NCBI RefSeq assembly: GCF_027943255.1
Contig: NC_072893.1
Location: 45,344,001 to 45,408,000 of the forward strand
Source of the DNA: Anastrepha obliqua
Taxonomy: Eukaryota; Arthropoda; Insecta; Diptera; Tephritidae
DNA length: 64,000 nucleotides
Direction: 5' to 3'
Under the pieces are notes generated by a model, which saw nothing but the letters and a program-made list of their open reading frames with translations, ran no database searches and was not told the DNA's origin. Shown here piece after piece: positions 1-11,204 of the stretch. Each line of letters opens with the position of its first letter. Positions within the stretch are counted from its first letter, which is position 1. Both the position numbers and the translations under genes were made by a program.

Positions 1-1157
1 ATGAAAGGAGAATCGACACACACCATCTTTTCGTCGACTTCAAAGCTGCATTCGACAGTACGGAAAGGAGTTACCTGTATGCCGCTATGTCTGAATTTGG
101 TATCCCCACAAAACTAATACGGCTATGTAAGATGACGTTGCTCAACACCAGCAGCGCCGTCAGAATTGGGAAGGACCTCTCCGAGCCGTTTGATACCAAA
201 CGAGGTTTCAGACAGGGTGACTCGCTGTCGTGTGACTTCTTTAACCTGATGTTGGAGACCATCGTACGAGCCGCAGAACTTAATCGCTCAGGCACAATAT
301 TTTATAAGAGCGTACAATTGCTGGCGTATGCCGATGATATTGACATCATCGGCCTTAACAACCGCGCTGTTAGTTCTGCCTTCTCCAAACTGGATAAAGA
401 GGCAAAGCGAATGGGTTTGGTGGTGAACGAGGACAAAACGAAGTACCTCCTGTCTTCAAACAAACAGTCGGCGCACTCGCGTATCGGCACCCACGTCACT
501 GTAGACAGTTATAATTTTGAGGTTGTAAAAGACTTCGTGTATTTAGGAACCAGCATTAACACCGATAACAATGTCAGCCTTGAAATCCAATGTAGAATCT
601 CTCTTGCCAACAAGTGCTACTTTGGACTAAGTAGGCAATTGAGCAGTAAAGTCCTCTCTCGACGAACAAAACTAACACTCTACAAGACTCTCATCATGCC
701 CGTCCTAACGTATGGCGCAGAAGCTTGGACGATGACAACATCCGATGAAGCGACGCTTGGAGTGTTCGAGAGAAAGATTCTGCGTAAGATTTTTGGACCT
801 TTGCACGTTGGCAACAGCGAATATCGCAGACGATGGAACGATGAGCTGTATGAGCTTTACGACGACATAGACATAGCGCAGCGAATAAAGATCCAGCGGC
901 TTCGTTGGCTGGGTCATGTCGTCCGAATGGATACAAACGCTCCGGCTTTGAAAGTATTCGATGCGGTACCAGCTGGTGGTAGCAGAGGAAGAGGAAGGCC
1001 TCCTCTGCGTTGGAAAGATCAGGTGGAGAAGGACTTGGCTTCACTTGGTGTGTCCAATTGGCGCCGGTTAGCACGAGAAAGAAACGACTGGCGCGCTTTG
1101 TTAATCTCGGCCAAAATCGCGTAAGCGGTTATCGCGCCAATTAAGAAGAAGAAGAAG
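1..1157 (+). mobile_element. RTE-like LINE, 3' part (copy A)
   Basis: This is the best preserved LINE copy in the window, cut by the left edge. It carries reverse transcriptase from palm motif A (FVDFKAAFDS near 30-60) through motif C and on to the C-terminal region. After the stop at 1124 there is an 18-bp 3' UTR and then an (AAG)5 tail at 1143-1157. Short 3' UTRs with a microsatellite tail are typical of the RTE clade, and the endonuclease of the sister copy at 7650-9805 fits that assignment. The clade name is my inference. The tail abuts a short SINE-like head at 1158-1192, so the element probably inserted into that SINE. Confidence 0.85.
3..1124 (+). CDS. LINE reverse transcriptase, C-terminal ~370 residues (partial)
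   Basis: One frame is open from position 3 to the TAA at 1124 with no internal stop. Motifs in order: FVDFKAAFDS (palm A), RQGDSLSCDFFNLMLE (motif B region), AYADDIDIIG (motif C; YADD at 327-338), KTKYLLSSN, a thumb-like stretch with LTYGAEAW, and a C-terminal WLGHVVRMD followed by GRGRPPLRWKDQVEKDL. The N-terminal endonuclease is missing because the window starts here. The product would copy the element RNA by target-primed reverse transcription. The open frame suggests a younger copy than the others in the window. Whether the full element is intact upstream cannot be judged. Confidence 0.85.
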   Translation, partial: ERRIDTHHLFVDFKAAFDSTERSYLYAAMSEFGIPTKLIRLCKMTLLNTSSAVRIGKDLSEPFDTKRGFRQGDSLSCDFFNLMLETIVRAAELNRSGTIFYKSVQLLAYADDIDIIGLNNRAVSSAFSKLDKEAKRMGLVVNEDKTKYLLSSNKQSAHSRIGTHVTVDSYNFEVVKDFVYLGTSINTDNNVSLEIQCRISLANKCYFGLSRQLSSKVLSRRTKLTLYKTLIMPVLTYGAEAWTMTTSDEATLGVFERKILRKIFGPLHVGNSEYRRRWNDELYELYDDIDIAQRIKIQRLRWLGHVVRMDTNAPALKVFDAVPAGGSRGRGRPPLRWKDQVEKDLASLGVSNWRRLARERNDWRALLISAKIA

Positions 1158-1192
1158 TCACACACCAGCCCATTCGGCTACGGCGGCCGCCA
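1158..1192 (-). repeat. tRNA-like SINE head fragment
   Basis: Read on the minus strand, this stretch contains GGCGGCCGCCGTAGCCGAAT followed by GGGCTGGTGTGTGAC. It resembles the A-box end of a tRNA-derived SINE that I recall as common in fly genomes (recalled, not searched). It is cut off exactly where the RTE (AAG)n tail begins, consistent with insertion of the LINE into the SINE. Confidence 0.4.
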
Positions 1193-1262
1193 ATTAGTAC
1201 GTAATTACGTACAAGTACATAAGAACTCAATCCACTGTTTGCTTAATTGCAGCTAGTTTCGC

Positions 1263-1470
1263 TTAGAAAACACTACAATGGTCTGGAAACCTAAATTTGA
1301 GCTTGGTAGGGAGCTCGCCGCAAAATACTCCTCCACCAACTCTTCCGTCCAACTTCGAGTCATCCGTAAACATGTTTGCTATGCACTTCCTCCAAATATC
1401 CACAACGCCCACTCCTCCCTTGAGGGAATTTGAATAAAATATGTTTGGATTTGTCCAGCCCTGCATGATT
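1263..1470 (-). pseudogene. LINE RNase H fragment (family L2)
   Basis: The minus-strand frame carries ANMFTDDSKLDGRVGGGVF and then GELPTKLKFRFPDHCSVF. This is the start of an RNase H domain, and it is closely similar to the copy at 53929-54738. The usual TDGSK reads TDDSK here. Only about 65 residues remain and both ends are abrupt. It is a degraded retroelement piece with no likely function. Confidence 0.7.
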
Positions 1471-3240
1471 ATTATTAGAATTTACAACTATATTTATTTA
1501 TTATTTGTGAATGAAATCATTCCTTAACTCATTCTGAAACTAAAACAAAAGAAAGAATATTGCGAGGCCAATCAAATCTATAGCTCTTACATTTTTTGAC
1601 TTTTCAATTTGGCCAGGTTCACGATATTATTACTTTTGTGTGACCGCATTAGATCCTCCAACGCGAACGCGCACTCACACGAACGTGCAATATTTCTATG
1701 GGAAAAATAAAAGTGCTGTTTTAGGGTTTTCCCGGAAATTATTCGAATTTTTCTCGCCGTAAAAACCATCCTTGGACTTCAAGGAACATTTAAAAAAAAG
1801 AACTGTTAAGATTGGTCCATGCGTTGTTGAGTTATTCGCTTACCAACACATTTTGCAACTCATTTTTATATTATAGATTGAATTTTGTTATTACAGTTAA
1901 GTGTAAGTTCCAAGTGACTCTAAAGCCGAATTGATTTTTGACAATTTTTTTTTGTTTTTTGACTTGACATTTTTTTCTGTGAAAGAAAACACCTATGTTA
2001 ACACCGGCAACAAAAAAATTGTGAGAAACTTGAAATGAAACCAAAATTCAACAGGCTATAAAACTCGCTAAAAATACCAGAATTTTCTCTATATATTCTA
2101 ATTAAAAGATTTGATGAAAATTTGTTGCAACTTTTCTTTTAATTTGCACAAAGTTGGAAACTTGGATTTACATGATTTTTGCAGGAGCATAAAGTAAATT
2201 TAATAAAAAAAATTATAAAAAAATAAATAAAAATTGTCAATTTAACCGTAGTGCCATAGGTAATAAACTTATTATATGCATGTATGTATGTGTGCATGTA
2301 AGCCAATATGTAAACAAAGTTGCGCGCACTAGTGCACTTGAGTTTAAAATATTAGTATTTTGCGAAATTTCATTCAAGTTATTACAAAAAAGCTAGCCTA
2401 AAAACTTTACCAACAAATACTTGTGAAAACATGAAAAAAAATTTATTTCAGCGCAAATATTTTCTATTGCTTTAAATTTTAATTAATTTAAACTATTTCC
2501 ACAGCTTAAACACAGATAAGTAATAAATTTTCTTGTTTTATCTCCAGCTACTTTAACCAGCAATTCATTTATCGCAAATGAAAAGCAATATTGGTAGTAA
2601 ACACCTGCATACACAGACACACAATGCACTCGACCTACGCTTGCACGCTTCTCCCTCTATGCATGTGCTTTTATGCACTTGTGCACGTATGTAAGTATCC
2701 ATAAAAGTTTATGCGCATACAACTGCAACTGATATACCTCCACAAAAGTTTATTTATTTTCTAAGGAAATAAAAGCAAATATATCGAAAGTAAAGCCAAA
2801 TGCTACTCGTATGTAAGTCAGTGGCATATTTTAGGCTGCATAAAAGCAACAGTCCCTCACTGGCTCGTTCTCATTCTTTCTTCCTTCTGCTTCCCTCTTC
2901 TCTCTTCCCACTAAATATTGCAACCGGTTACTTAGATGATAGAGCGGGCGGCTTTATCAGTTTGTCACTAAGGCCTCAAGTTGTTATTATGCAGGATTTG
3001 TTGTTTTTCTCAATTTTATTTATGTGTCTTTATATTCCATGCTAGTCCGCATATATGTATGTGTGTAGTTGCTAGAGAGAGAGAAAGAGAGAGGGTTAGT
3101 CGAGTGAAGTTTATTATTTTATTAGGTTGCATTAAATAAATGAACAGACTTGTAAGCTGATGTTGGAGCTTAAGTGGGCTAGCAGTTCAAATTTGGCATG
3201 CCTGTAGGTAGTAAGCTTACTTTTGTAAGTAATTGGAGTA
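1471..3240. other. AT-rich spacer
   Basis: No supported gene. There are A/T runs, short CA and GT tracts, an (AG)-rich patch near 3074-3092 and pyrimidine-rich DNA near 2860-2910. Small ORFs here are short and low-complexity. Confidence 0.6.
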
Positions 3241-3244
3241 TATA

Positions 3245-3756
3245 AAGGGTTTTCCAATAAGAGGTGTTATTTTGATATTCAAAGAAAAATGCTATTTTTT
3301 AATATAAATATATTTATTTGATTATAAAGAGAAAGGTATGTCGTTAGTAGTGGAAAATTACATAACCACCACAACCACGCTTACAGCACAATATCTTTTT
3401 CATGAAAATTTCCATAACCGAATTGCAAAGTGGCTGCCCTATGTCCTCGATAGCCTCACGAATTCCACCTTTAAGGTCTTGAATTGACCCTGGGCTGTTA
3501 GCGTAGACCTTCTCTTTCACGTGGCTGCAAAGAGAAAAGCAATAAGGTGTTAAATCACAAGATCTCGGTGGCCAATTGTGATCACCGCTTCGAGAGATAA
3601 CACGGCCCGGAAAGTTTTCCCGTAAAAGATCAATGGCTTCGTAGCTTGTGTGGCACGCCGTCTTTTTGAGAATAAACATTGTTCAGATCAATACAATCCA
3701 ATTCCGGCCATAAGAAATCTCTATAGCGATAAATAACCTGTTATTGGAAAACCCTT
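3245..3756 (-). mobile_element. Rosa-like (DD41D) deletion derivative with both TIRs
   Basis: The ends are an inverted repeat, AAGGGTTTTCCAATAA on each side, flanked by TA at 3243-3244 and 3757-3758, the Tc1/mariner target duplication. Between them only the C-terminal third of a transposase remains on the minus strand (3344-3679): CHTSYEAIDLLRENFPGRVI, SRSGDHNWPPRSCDLTP, then VKEKVYANSPGSIQDL. From the QKDG aspartate to the expected third aspartate the spacing fits DD41D, but the third D is lost (TPYCF where TPLDYF is expected). The first two thirds of the gene are deleted. It is non-autonomous but might still be mobilised by an intact relative. Confidence 0.8.
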
Positions 3757-3940
3757 TATTTAAGTGCTTACGAGAATATATATTGGGTATAGGAATAAGT
3801 TTCCGTCCTCGTAAAAGAGGTGTCGCTGCTGATACTATTTTTGTGTTCGCTCTAGTAATATTCTGGTGATTTGAGGTATCGATTGCAGTACTTGACATTC
3901 GTTTGAAGCATAAAGATTATTTTTTTATATGACGTCGAAA

Positions 3941-4457
3941 ATGTCCACGTTCGTCCAGAAAAAAACCTTTTGAAAAGATTGCATCTGAAACGTGTCGTAT
4001 ATTGATCAATACTAACGGTTATCACGCTCCATCAAATACAACTTGTAAATAGTGGTTTCGACGCTTCCAAAGGGACAATTTCGACGGGAGTGATAAAGAT
4101 CGCGAAGGGGCACGGAAAAAATTCGACGATACTCAACTAAAACAATTATTGGATGAAGACGCAGGTCGAACCCTTGATGATATGTCTAAAGAGTTAGATG
4201 TTGACAGATCAACCGTCGGTAAACACCATAATTTGCACGCAATGGGAATGGTCCCGAAAGCAGGTAACTGGGTGCCACTTCAATTGAACGAGAGGGATAT
4301 TGAGAGACGTTTGTTGACGTGTGAGATGCTTCTTGAACGACAGAAAAGAAAAGGTTTTCTACACCGCATCGTCACTGGCGATGAAAGATGGGTCTAATAT
4401 GATAACCCTAAGCGTCGAAAAAGTTGGAGTCTGCCAGGTGAGCCAGGACCATGAACA
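3941..4457 (+). pseudogene. Mariner transposase, N-terminal half
   Basis: Three broken frames give a mariner N-terminus. A helix-turn-helix region (RFQRDNFDGSDKDREGARKK near 4056-4115) is followed by LLDEDAGRTLDDMSKELDVD, MGMVPKAGNWVPLQL, RQKRKGFLHRIVTGDERWV and YDNPKRRKSW. The first catalytic aspartate (TGDE) is present near 4377. A stop follows DERWV at about 4394, where mariners usually have H. The coding remnant ends near 4457 and the second and third catalytic residues are absent. The DD34D class is inferred from the N-terminal style only. Confidence 0.75.
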
Positions 4458-4517
4458 GCGAAGAAAAAAACTTTAAGTTTAAGTGTAGTTCACATTCAAC
4501 ATCGGCCCTTGAGACTT
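4440..4517 (-). repeat. Possible solo mariner-type terminus
   Basis: Read on the minus strand from 4517, TATAAAGGGTGGTCAAGTCT resembles a Tc1/mariner end preceded by TA. No partner end was found nearby, and it abuts the truncated mariner gene. Low confidence. Confidence 0.3.
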
Positions 4518-7500
4518 GACCACCCTTTATAAAAAAATTTTATGCATTGTTTATTAGTACTTAAACTTTATTTTAATTTTTCTTTACAAAAATTAGTCTA
4601 TAAAAATGAAAGGGACCCAAAGTACAATGAAAAAAAAGTTGTTCCACGGTCTGCATCGTTTCTCCTTAAATTGTTGATGGATCTGTAAATTCGAAAAATT
4701 TTGCAATTTACAACATTTAGAAAAAAGTATGCGTTTTACGTGATAATTGTCATTATTATTATATGTTTATAAAATTGTTTAATAAAAATACCAAAAATCA
4801 AATCTATAGAGAAAACACTTTCGAATATTTAAAAAAAAAACACTGCATCAAAAAATATATTATCAAAAACTGTATGAGTTATCATGCAGACCATACCGGA
4901 AAAAGTAGTTTCGAGAAAAACGAATTTAAGTTTTCAAGTGCATTTCGCTCGCCTCAAACGAAGGACAGCTACCTGTGCGCATGAAATTCTCGTCGGACAG
5001 TTACATTTTCCATCATAACTTTGTATCCATGGGGAATTTCTGCAATCGACTTCCACAGAAATACGTCTAAAACTATAAAAAATAATAATCTGTAAAAAAA
5101 ATCGATTATTTTTAATTCTGGACGTATGTAACCCCTTAGATGTATTACAAACCATAAAATTGTACTTTTCTTATCGAACCGCAAAACTTATTGGATAACT
5201 TAGTATACGATTTTAGCCAAGCAAAAACATAAAGGCAGACGTTTCAGCGGAGTTTATGCAATAAAATTGCATTTGAGAATCCATCATAGCCTTTCAAGAA
5301 GTGTGTATGAATGGTATTTAACAAGCAAAACACAAATATTCACTCGAACACCATTCACTAAATACTTTTTGTGAATTTTTTCATTCATTTATATCAATAA
5401 TAACCCCAATACCAACAACAACAGTAATAAAGTGCTCTTAAGTTATAGCAATAAGTGTATAAAAACAGACACCACCACAGATTAGAGGAAGCCTCTTGAA
5501 AACTTTAAGCGCAACTTTATTGCTGTATTACAAACACTCCCATTTTATTTCCCAAAAATATTTATTTTATTTGCCATACCTTTTAATGACCCACATAATA
5601 ATTGAGCATCTCAAGTCACTTTCGCCTTCGCTGCGTCTCAATCTCTAACTGCATAAGAAGAACCATAAGAAGAAGTTGAGCGTTTTGAAATGTAATTTTT
5701 ATGGAAATCGTATGCCATGCAGCAGACAAAAAGTTAAAATTTTCGTTTTTCTTTTGTACGTGTATGCTTTTTCTTATTTTTGTTTTTTGCGACTGGGAAG
5801 GCAATAAAACCGAACTGCATCAAATACCAAATACCAGCAGCCATAACCATTATTTGCAGTAAGTCACTCATACGCCCCATCTACTCCACGACAGCACAAA
5901 GCTTGCGAACACACGCACAAACTAACACACTTGCACACATGGCGCGCCAATGCGCATTGCCGCTTACGTTACGCTCAGCTGATGCGATTCACAATGTGAC
6001 AGCATGAAATTAAGCGATTTAAATGTCATACAAAGTTGTTCACTACGCTCAGGCTTCGCAGACACCGACATAGCCAACGATGTGAAGTGCGGTAGGAAGG
6101 AGAAAAAAAGACAGGCAAAGTGACAGGATTCTATTTAATTTTTTTTGTTTTTTTTTTTTTGTTTTTGCTTAATGCTGCCACTGTTGGCTGTCTGCGTCGA
6201 TTGCGCATGCTGCAGCTGTCTATTAAAATGCAGCCATCATTCGCCTCAGTTGCCCTCAGTGGTGGCTTCTGACAGCAGCAGTCGGTAGTCTGCGTCTTTA
6301 TCTGCTTCTTCCTTGTCGTTTTCTCTTTCTGCGCCAGCGATTGTCTGCTTTGGCTTAGTACAACTTCTGCTATTGCTGATGTGTTGGCTGACTGATATTC
6401 AGAGAATTATTGAGTCAAGCAGCCACCAATATTGTAAATCGCTGCTGTCTGCTGCATGTTGCATGCTTCTAGGCGATACATACTTTGCATGCACGTATGT
6501 GGCTAACAGTTTCGCACGTGTCTTTAGACGTCCTTTGATTCGCGCCAAGGCATGTGAGTGCATCAGAAGTGCCTAATATGCATTTACATATAAATTTTTA
6601 TATTCGCACACACACCAACATGCCCACGACGATATTGTCTATAGTTTCATGCCAGTGCATACCCATTCTCCGTGCATGTGTAATATACGAATTCCCGAAA
6701 ACTTATACGAGTCGAGTCTTCGAAAATGCGCTATTTAAATTTCTTTACCGGAGTTCATTGAGCGCTCATTTTTTTTAATTGTGTTTTCTTCTCCATTTTT
6801 TTATTCTTCATTTTATTTTGGAGGATTATTAACACGAATTATGGTAAGCCTCATTCTCTCACTGATCCTAATCTACGTAAGTTCGAAACTGAAGAATTTA
6901 AAATCTACTGTAAGCTGAATTTGGATTAATCGCTTACAGAGCTTACAAATATTAGACTCGCTTTGAGTTTAGTTAAGTTATCTCAAGTTAGATTTTTGTT
7001 TTTTCGCGGATGCATCATCGAAGCTGTCGTCGCAGCATTAGTGTGTCCGGATACTATAATAAAAAACTTCCCCTCGTTTGGAACCCATTTTGCATTACCC
7101 CAGAGTGGCGTTCCATCTTCCCAATTACACGGTCGATGCTCGTGTGCTTGTTCTGCTTTTTCATCCAGCGAAACCACTAATGATTTCCCAAATTTCCTTG
7201 CTGCTCAGGTTGCTAAGCCAACTTAAGTTGAATTAAGTTAAGATAATTTCAATTAAGCTAATTCAAATTGAGCTAATGGGGTAAAGAAAGAATACTCAGT
7301 CAGCCACCGATCGAAATTACGGCAGAATGTCTAGTAGCTAAATCTACCGCAAGACTTAACGCAACCGGGCAATTTACCTACATAACATTCGGACATAACT
7401 CAATAGGCATGAATTATAAGGTCAATGTGGATTATGTGACTCCGAGATGCAACTGAGTGAAGCGATTTCGAACAACAATAGAAGAAGAAGGGGGAAAATA

Positions 7501-7648
7501 GCCACAAACCTAGCTCCAATACTTTCATATATTTACTGCAGGCTCGAAAAGGTTGGACTCAGTAGGTGAAGAAATCTATTGCGCAGAGCTAGGCATCAGG
7601 CAGCCGTTCAAGCGGTCTGATCACTACAGTATCTTTCAAGCAGAATCC
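4518..7648. other. AT-rich spacer without recognised genes
   Basis: I see no gene with recognisable similarity. There are poly-T tracts near 6138-6170 and dense AAGTTAAGTT-like simple sequence near 6965-7275, which reappears beyond the RTE copy near 9805-9865. The small ORFs at 6313-6576 and 6963-7226 have no family features. Confidence 0.55.
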
Positions 7649-7649
7649 G

Positions 7650-9805
7650 TTCTTCTTAATTGGCGCGATAACCGCTTATGCGACTTTGGCCGAGTCAGTC
7701 GGGTCTTTCTCGTGCTAACCGGCGCCAGTTGGACACACCAAGTGACACACGTTTTCCATCTGATCTTTCCTACGCAAAGGAGGCCTTCCTCTTCCTCTGC
7801 GACCACCAGCTGGTACCGCATCGAATAGTTTCAGAGCCAGAGCGTTTGTATACAGCCAAACGACATTGGCCGAGCCAACGTAGCCGCTGGATCTTTATTC
7901 GCTGCGCTATGTCTATGTCGTCAAAAGCTCAAAGGTCCACAAATCCTGCGAAGAATCTTTCTCTCAAACACTCCAAGCCTCGCTTCATCGAATGTTGTCA
8001 TTGTCCACGCTTCTGCGCCATACGTTAGGACGCGCATGATGAGAGTCTTGTAGAGTGTTAGTTTTGTTCGTCGAGAGAGAACTTTACTGCTCAGTTGCCT
8101 ACTTAGTCCAAAGTAACGCTTGTTGGCAAGAGAGATTATACGTTGGATTTCAAGGCTGACATTGTTATCGGTGTTGATGCTGGTTCCTAAATAAACGAAG
8201 TCCTTTACTACCTCGAAATTATAGCTGTCTACAGTGACGTGGAAGCCGATACGCGAGTGCGCCGACTGTTTGTTTTAAGACAGGAGGTACTTCGTTTTGT
8301 CCTGGTTGACCACCCGACCTATTCGCTTTGCCTCTTTATCCAGTTTGGAGAAGGCAGAACTAACAGCGCGGTTGTTCTGCGGCTTGCATGATCCTCTCCA
8401 ACATCAGGTTAAAGAACTCACACGACACCGAGTCACCCTGTCTGAAGCCTCGTTTGGTAGCAAGCAAGATCCTTCCCAATTCTAATGGCGCTGCTGGTGT
8501 TGAGCAACGTCATCTTGCATAGCCGTATTAGTTTTGCGGGGATACTAAATTCAGACATCGCGGCATACAGGGAGCTCCTTTTCCGTACTGTCGAATGCAG
8601 CTTTGAGAATGACGAAAAGAAGAAGTTTTGTTCTTACAGGAAAACGCTCCGGTCTTAAAACCTTCTGTAAGCCGCCGAACTTTCTGGTAGAATTTTCCGG
8701 CGTTATTCCTATTGGCCAGCATCTCAAGCTCCTCGCACTCACGTATTTCGGCCTCTCGTTTCTTCTGTCGGATGATACGTCTCTCTTCCTTTCTCAGCTC
8801 TCGGTAGCGATCCCACAGAGCTCGCATTGCGCCCGGGCGCAGCGTGGCTCTATAGGCTCGCCGGAATCCGACTTCTTCTTCGGGGGTGAATGTAAAGAAC
8901 GAGAAATGTTACTCCATTGCTCGTGCATACCGTTTTATTGGGCAGTACTCTTTGAGAGCAGGAGTGAGTGTCGAGTGGCGAATCTTCTGGTTGTCTGTAG
9001 TGGTTGCAGCTTTTCGATGGCGAACATTCTTTGCGTCCTTAGATGTACGCTTTTCGCTGCACAGAGGCGTGTGCGCAGTTTGGCTGCAACGAGGCAATGA
9101 TCCGAGCCGATGTGGGGTTCTCGGATCGTACGTACATTTAAAACACTGGAGGCGTGTCTTCCGTCTATCCGAATATGTTCGATCTGGTTTCGTGTTTTTC
9201 AATCAGGAGACAGCCACGTTGCTTCTTTTTATGCTGAAATGTGGTGCTGCAGACTTCTATGTTTCGGGCCCCGGCGAAGTCGATCAGCCTCTGTCCGTTA
9301 CCGGATGTTTCGTTGTGCAGGCTGAATTTTCCGACAGTTGGACCAAAAATTCCCTCCTTGCCCACCCTGGCGTTGAAATTGCCATGCACGATTTTTATGT
9401 CGTGGCGGGGGCAGCGCTCATAGGAACGTTCCAAGCGCTTATAGAAGGAATCTTTAGTCGCATCGTCGGGGCGTGGGCGCAAATCAGCGAGATGTTAAAA
9501 AACAGGCATTGATGTGGGTTATTGCAAGGCGCTCGTCCACCGGAGTAAGCGACAGTATGTACTTGACGCCGAAGTCTCTCTCCCACCACAAATCCGACAC
9601 GGAATTTACGCTCCTTTATATGGCAGCTGTAGTAGACGTCGCCAGGTCCTATGGTTTTCTTGCCTTTGCCCCATTCATTGCATCTTTTGAGTGACAGTGA
9701 TGTCAGCCTTTACTCTCACCAGGACATCAACCAGCCGAGCAGATGCACCTCCCCATTAAGGGACCGGACATTCCAGGTATATGCCCTCAAACCGTAGGGC
9801 ATTGA
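7650..9805 (-). mobile_element. RTE-like LINE, near full length but degraded (copy B)
   Basis: Reading down the minus strand from about 9805, there is the endonuclease start (TWNVRSL near 9765-9780), the endonuclease core (VHGNFNARVGKEG and GNGQRLIDFAGARNIE), then the linker (RELRKEERRIIRQKKREAEI near 8720-8810). Next come the RT palm (LKAAFDS near 8585-8605) and the C-terminal RT, ending with AATTAAGAAGAA at 7650-7657. Stops and frameshifts are frequent. The linker jumps directly to palm A at about 8608-8635, so roughly the first third of the RT domain is deleted. This copy shows that copies A and C come from an APE-endonuclease LINE. Confidence 0.8.
9165..9482 (-). pseudogene. LINE APE-type endonuclease fragment (copy B)
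   Basis: This open stretch of about 105 residues covers the middle of an apurinic-type endonuclease: HGNFNAR (the DFN-like motif, with N in place of D), GPTVGKFSLHNETSGNGQRL, and IDFAGARNIEVCSTTFQHK. In full elements the domain nicks the target DNA for target-primed reverse transcription. The GDFN aspartate is replaced (HGNFN), so activity would be impaired. It belongs to the 7650-9805 element. Confidence 0.75.
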
Positions 9806-11200
9806 GTTAAATTAAGTTTATTTAAGTAAAGTTAAGTTAAATTGCCTCAACTCAACTTAACTTAAGAAGTTTTCACCAGTCATACCTTATAAAACACTCT
9901 TCTTTTCCAACCTTTTTCTGGGCTAACTTATTAGGAAAACCAATAAAAATTTCAAACATACTCATATTTCGCAAAATACCAGCTGATTTAATTTTTTATA
10001 TACGAGCGGAAGCATTTGTGACACAAAATCTACGATTTTGCATCTTAGTGATAAGAAAGTTTTTGTTTCATATTTTATTAGACAATTATTAACTTTTGAG
10101 AAGAGACCCTAGTATCTATTTTTTCTTATTCCCAAAATTAATCTCAAATTTATGCTTTTCTGTGCCCCTGTCGCCCCGAATAGAATTGGTTTGATCTTGT
10201 TTTATCTTCCCTAAGTAGTTTTTAGATGGATTAATATAACATGAACTTTCATTTCATTTCCTTTATATAATATTAAACATGTGGCTACACGGCAACTGCT
10301 ATGAATCGTCACTCACAGACACCCTTCTAGATACATATTCATACATATTAAACAAGTACATCCCCTGCCTCAATAACATCGTGTGATATTATTTTGTCTT
10401 GTCTCATTTTAAACGAAAATGTCAACCGCCATTGCGAAAATGTCACTTCGCATAGTCGAGAATGCGCTTCTTGACGACAACTGTCGTGAAGCTTTTCCGC
10501 TGCTCCCTCGCAACATCGCCTTTGACGCACTAGCAGTCTCATTTACACATTTCTACTCTGATTTTGCACTCCATTTCTAGGCACTGGTTCGTTTTGCGTC
10601 TGTTATCACATACAGTAGTGTGACAAAATTAAGCAACTTTTTTACGAAAGCTGACAAGGATATATTGGATTCTAGTTCGAAGGAGCTAAGACCAACTATC
10701 CTTTTCTGCTTAAGTGAGTAATCAACCTAAATCATCGTGATAGTCTACGATCAAGCTTGGTACCTTTGATTGAGACATCTATTGAACTTATTTGATTCCA
10801 GGGAATTCATATAGCTTGGATATGAACCAAATCAGATCATTAGCGCAGTCTTATAAAGTATATCGATCTTAGCATTACCTAGCGGCAAAATTCCTTAGAA
10901 AATTATTACACTCCATTAAAGTAGTATACACTTTAAATAACGGCAATTATCCCAATCCCGGCGCAAAGTGCGAGTTTTATTTTGTATGAAAACGCCTTCA
11001 AGAGCTTAATGGCTTTTCGAATGCGATACCAAGAAGATGGCGACCTGGTACAGTCAAAAGGCAGGCATATACCAACCCAACTCCATTCAAGGTTTATTGA
11101 TTTCATTTTATTCTAAGTTTCCAATTGGTCACAAATTTTTACTGAATGCGAATTAATGAAAATACTTAAAACAGTACTTAGCTAGACAATTACTTATGTT
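9806..11200. other. Spacer without recognised genes
   Basis: AT-rich sequence. A possible Tc1-like terminus (TA followed by CAGTAGTGTGACAAAAT) begins near 10612, but I found no partner end. The minus-strand ORF at 10348-10542 has no recognisable features. Confidence 0.5.
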
Positions 11201-11204
11201 TTGG

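Noticed and set aside
694..1074. 126-residue antisense ORF within RTE copy A
   Set aside because: Shadow of the RT frame on the opposite strand, with no features of its own.
3780..3905. Possible 5' end of the mariner at 3941 (TTGGGTATAGGAATAAG)
   Set aside because: It looks like a mariner terminus, but no matching inverted end was found on the other side, so the border is left open.
9806..9870. Element boundary from AAGTTAAGTT repeats flanking RTE copy B
   Set aside because: Similar simple sequence lies on both sides (7225-7275 and 9805-9865), but no exact target duplication could be defined.
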